From NCBI RefSeq assembly GCF_014062315.1, contig NZ_JACGLT010000013.1, positions 52,325 through 116,324 on the forward strand: DNA of 64,000 nucleotides, written 5' to 3'. The notes under the pieces are model-generated. The model ran no database searches. It was not told the DNA's origin and was given only the letters and a program-made list of their open reading frames with translations. The stretch comes from Gelidibacter maritimus (GTDB lineage Bacteria; Bacteroidota; Bacteroidia; Flavobacteriales; Flavobacteriaceae). Made by a program: the position numbers and the translations under genes. Of this stretch, positions 62,253-64,000 are shown piece after piece (positions within the stretch are counted from its first letter, which is position 1; each line of letters starts with the position of its first letter).

Positions 62253-63275
62253 ATGCAAAAAATAGTCACCTTTGGAGAAATTATGCTGCGCCTATCTACG
62301 GAAGATCATTTAAGGTTTTCACAAGCCAACTCTTTCAAGGTTAATTATGGAGGTGGTGAATTTAATGTGGCCGTTTCTCTAAGCAATTATGGTTTTCCTT
62401 CTGAATTCGTAACCAGACTTCCTAATAACGATATTGGACAATCAGCATTGATGGAAATACGTCGACAAAATGTGTCTGCAGAAAACATTATTTATGGCGG
62501 TGAACGTTTGGGAATTTATTTTCTAGAAACCGGTGCGGGATTACGTGGCAGTAAAGTGGTCTATGATCGTAATCATTCGGGCATTTCTGACGTTGAAATT
62601 GGTGTGATTGATTGGAAAAAGGTCTTTCAAGATGCAAGTGTATTCCATTGGAGCGGACTTACACCAGCTATATCCCAAAATGCAGCTGATGTGTGTTTGG
62701 AAGCGGTGAAAGTTGCCAAAGGTATGGGAGTCCTAATTACCACTGACCTAAACTACAGGGCAAAACTTTGGAAATACGGTAAAGCACCTAAAGACATTAT
62801 GCCAGAACTTTTAAAATACAGCAATGTCATATTGGGAGACCTTGATACCGCTTTCATGATGATCGGAAAAGATAAGGTTAACCCAAACTATAAGGATGCT
62901 GACAGTTTACCACAGTTTTATGATCTTTTTTTTGATCAGTATCCTGATTTGAAATATATGGCGACGACCTTGCGATACTCCCGAAGTGCATCCCATCAAC
63001 AAATAGGTGGTATTTTTTATGATAAAGAAAAATTGTATACCGCAACCGTTAGAGAAATCACACCTGTAGTTGATCGTGTTGGGAGTGGTGATGCCTTTAT
63101 GGGAGGGATTATTTATGGTCTGGTGCTGGATACGTTTGATCCTCAGTATACGATTAATTTCGCAGTCGCAGCTTGTTGTTTGAAACATACCATTTCGGGT
63201 GATTATAACTTGGCCACAAAAGAGGAGGTAGAAGCTCTGGTTAAAGGAGGTCCCTCAGGGATCGTTTCACGATAA
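62253..63275 (+). CDS. kdgK: 2-keto-3-deoxygluconate kinase (PfkB family)
   Basis: 340 residues. PfkB ribokinase fold: the start MQKIVTFGEIMLRL, GGGEFNVAVSLSNYG, and the C-terminal signature DRVGSGDAFMGGI with catalytic base Asp280. Phosphorylates KDG to KDPG. The sugar assignment rests on family match and on the KDPG aldolase gene 33 bp downstream, plus kduI and kduD in the same locus. Cytoplasmic. Confidence 0.93.
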   Translation: MQKIVTFGEIMLRLSTEDHLRFSQANSFKVNYGGGEFNVAVSLSNYGFPSEFVTRLPNNDIGQSALMEIRRQNVSAENIIYGGERLGIYFLETGAGLRGSKVVYDRNHSGISDVEIGVIDWKKVFQDASVFHWSGLTPAISQNAADVCLEAVKVAKGMGVLITTDLNYRAKLWKYGKAPKDIMPELLKYSNVILGDLDTAFMMIGKDKVNPNYKDADSLPQFYDLFFDQYPDLKYMATTLRYSRSASHQQIGGIFYDKEKLYTATVREITPVVDRVGSGDAFMGGIIYGLVLDTFDPQYTINFAVAACCLKHTISGDYNLATKEEVEALVKGGPSGIVSR

Positions 63276-63308
63276 TTTATAAAAATACGAAAAGAATAAT
63301 AATAGCTT

Positions 63309-63977
63309 ATGGCACAATTTTCAAGAATAGAAGTCGCAGGTATCATGAAAAAAACAGGATTGGTGCCCTTGTTTTTCAGTCAAGATTTAGAATTGAGCAA
63401 GAGTATTCTTAAAGCATGCTATGATGGTGGTGCGCGGTTGTTGGAGTTTACGGCCCGTGGTGATTTTGCTCATGAAGTTTTTGGGGAACTGAACAAGTAT
63501 GCCATCAAAGAACTACCTGGAATGGTAATGGGTGTTGGATCGGTAACCGATGCGGCGTCAGCTTCCATGTACATGGCATTAGGGGCTAATTTTATTGTTA
63601 CACCTGTATTTCGTAAGGATATTGCCATCGTTTGTAATAGACGTAAAGTATTGTGGTCTCCAGGATGTGGGTCGTTAACAGAAATTGCAGAAGCGGAAGA
63701 AATGGGCTGTGAAATTGTTAAACTTTTCCCTGGCGATAGTTTTGGCGCAAAATTCATAAAGAACATCAAAGGCCCACAGCCATGGACCAATATTATGCCT
63801 ACAGGAGGTGTGTCCCCTGACCAGGAGAATTTAAAGGAATGGTTTGATGCGGGAGCGACATGCGTAGGCATGGGATCCCAATTAATAACGAAAGACATAG
63901 TAAATCAAAAGGATTTTAAGAAGCTGGAAGAGCAGGTCCGATGGACCATTGAGACGATCAAAACCTTGAGGGAATAA
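63309..63977 (+). CDS. eda: KDPG/KHG aldolase (Eda-type)
   Basis: 222 residues, normal length. Class I aldolase that splits 2-keto-3-deoxy-6-phosphogluconate to pyruvate and glyceraldehyde 3-phosphate. Catalytic Glu47 in LLEFTARG and Schiff-base Lys138 in GCEIVKLFPGDSFG; phosphate loop in IMPTGGVS. Follows kdgK by 33 bp in one transcript and completes the uronate route. Confidence 0.95.
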   Translation: MAQFSRIEVAGIMKKTGLVPLFFSQDLELSKSILKACYDGGARLLEFTARGDFAHEVFGELNKYAIKELPGMVMGVGSVTDAASASMYMALGANFIVTPVFRKDIAIVCNRRKVLWSPGCGSLTEIAEAEEMGCEIVKLFPGDSFGAKFIKNIKGPQPWTNIMPTGGVSPDQENLKEWFDAGATCVGMGSQLITKDIVNQKDFKKLEEQVRWTIETIKTLRE

Positions 63978-63992
63978 ATTACAGTTTTGAAT

Positions 63993-64000
63993 ATGAAGAA
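63993..64000 (+). other. Possible start of a following gene (truncated by the window)
   Basis: ATGAAGAA at the right edge could be an ATG start 16 bp after the eda stop. Too short to assess. Confidence 0.2.

Overview
The window looks like chromosome from a marine Flavobacteriia (Bacteroidota). The signs are tandem SusC/SusD genes, a hybrid two-component regulator, type IX secretion sorting domains, many short-signal lipoproteins, weak Shine-Dalgarno sequences and promoters with a TANNTTTG -7 element. The genus cannot be named from sequence alone. I saw no rRNA, tRNA, CRISPR array or insertion sequence.

Left part (1-8713, minus strand): the start of a TrmL-like tRNA methyltransferase, a 47-residue ORF, a DUF805 membrane protein, then a complete trpEGDCFBA operon. 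Ahead of trpE lies a leader with an 18-residue ORF carrying three consecutive Trp codons, then a hairpin plus U-tract: a classical attenuator. Short palindromes sit directly against several trp start codons. Similar palindromes have intruded into trpF and the 3' end of trpG.

Middle part (8864-29852): YceI/MarR pair (YceI signal peptide out of frame), thioredoxin-like and rhodanese proteins, a DUF1800/DUF1501 pair, an M16 peptidase with a DsbD-alpha-like protein, a beta-CASP metallo-hydrolase with an ATP-cone/PD-(D/E)XK protein, WG-repeat and DUF3298-like proteins, a patatin, and an RND efflux operon (TolC, pump, adaptor) with a small lipoprotein upstream.

Right part (30478-63977): a large polysaccharide utilization locus for a sulfated, uronate-containing glycan. 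It has a HTCS regulator, a LacI regulator, SusC/SusD, a DUF5017 lipoprotein, a PL8 chondroitin-type lyase, a GH88 unsaturated uronyl hydrolase, three sulfatases, two DUF4955 beta-helix paralogues (uncharacterised, candidate lyases or hydrolases), DUF4861 and DUF6250-like proteins, and the full route from unsaturated uronate to pyruvate and triose phosphate (KduI, KduD, KdgK, KDPG aldolase). Inferred flow: surface cleavage and binding, import by SusCD, periplasmic desulfation and cleavage, then cytoplasmic keto-deoxy-uronate catabolism.

The most interesting signal is regulatory. Five transcription units in the locus carry a tandem pair of C-tracts about 22 bp apart. In three of them this pair sits 22-23 bp upstream of a TANNTTT(G/A) element, replacing a normal -33 box. 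This is a candidate HTCS operator. A separate 28-bp perfect palindrome in the kduI/lacI divergent region is the likely LacI-type operator, so control appears two-tiered. A second notable point is a roughly 210-residue module shared by the secreted DUF4955 protein and a neighbouring secreted protein, with a shorter relative in the DUF5017 lipoprotein.
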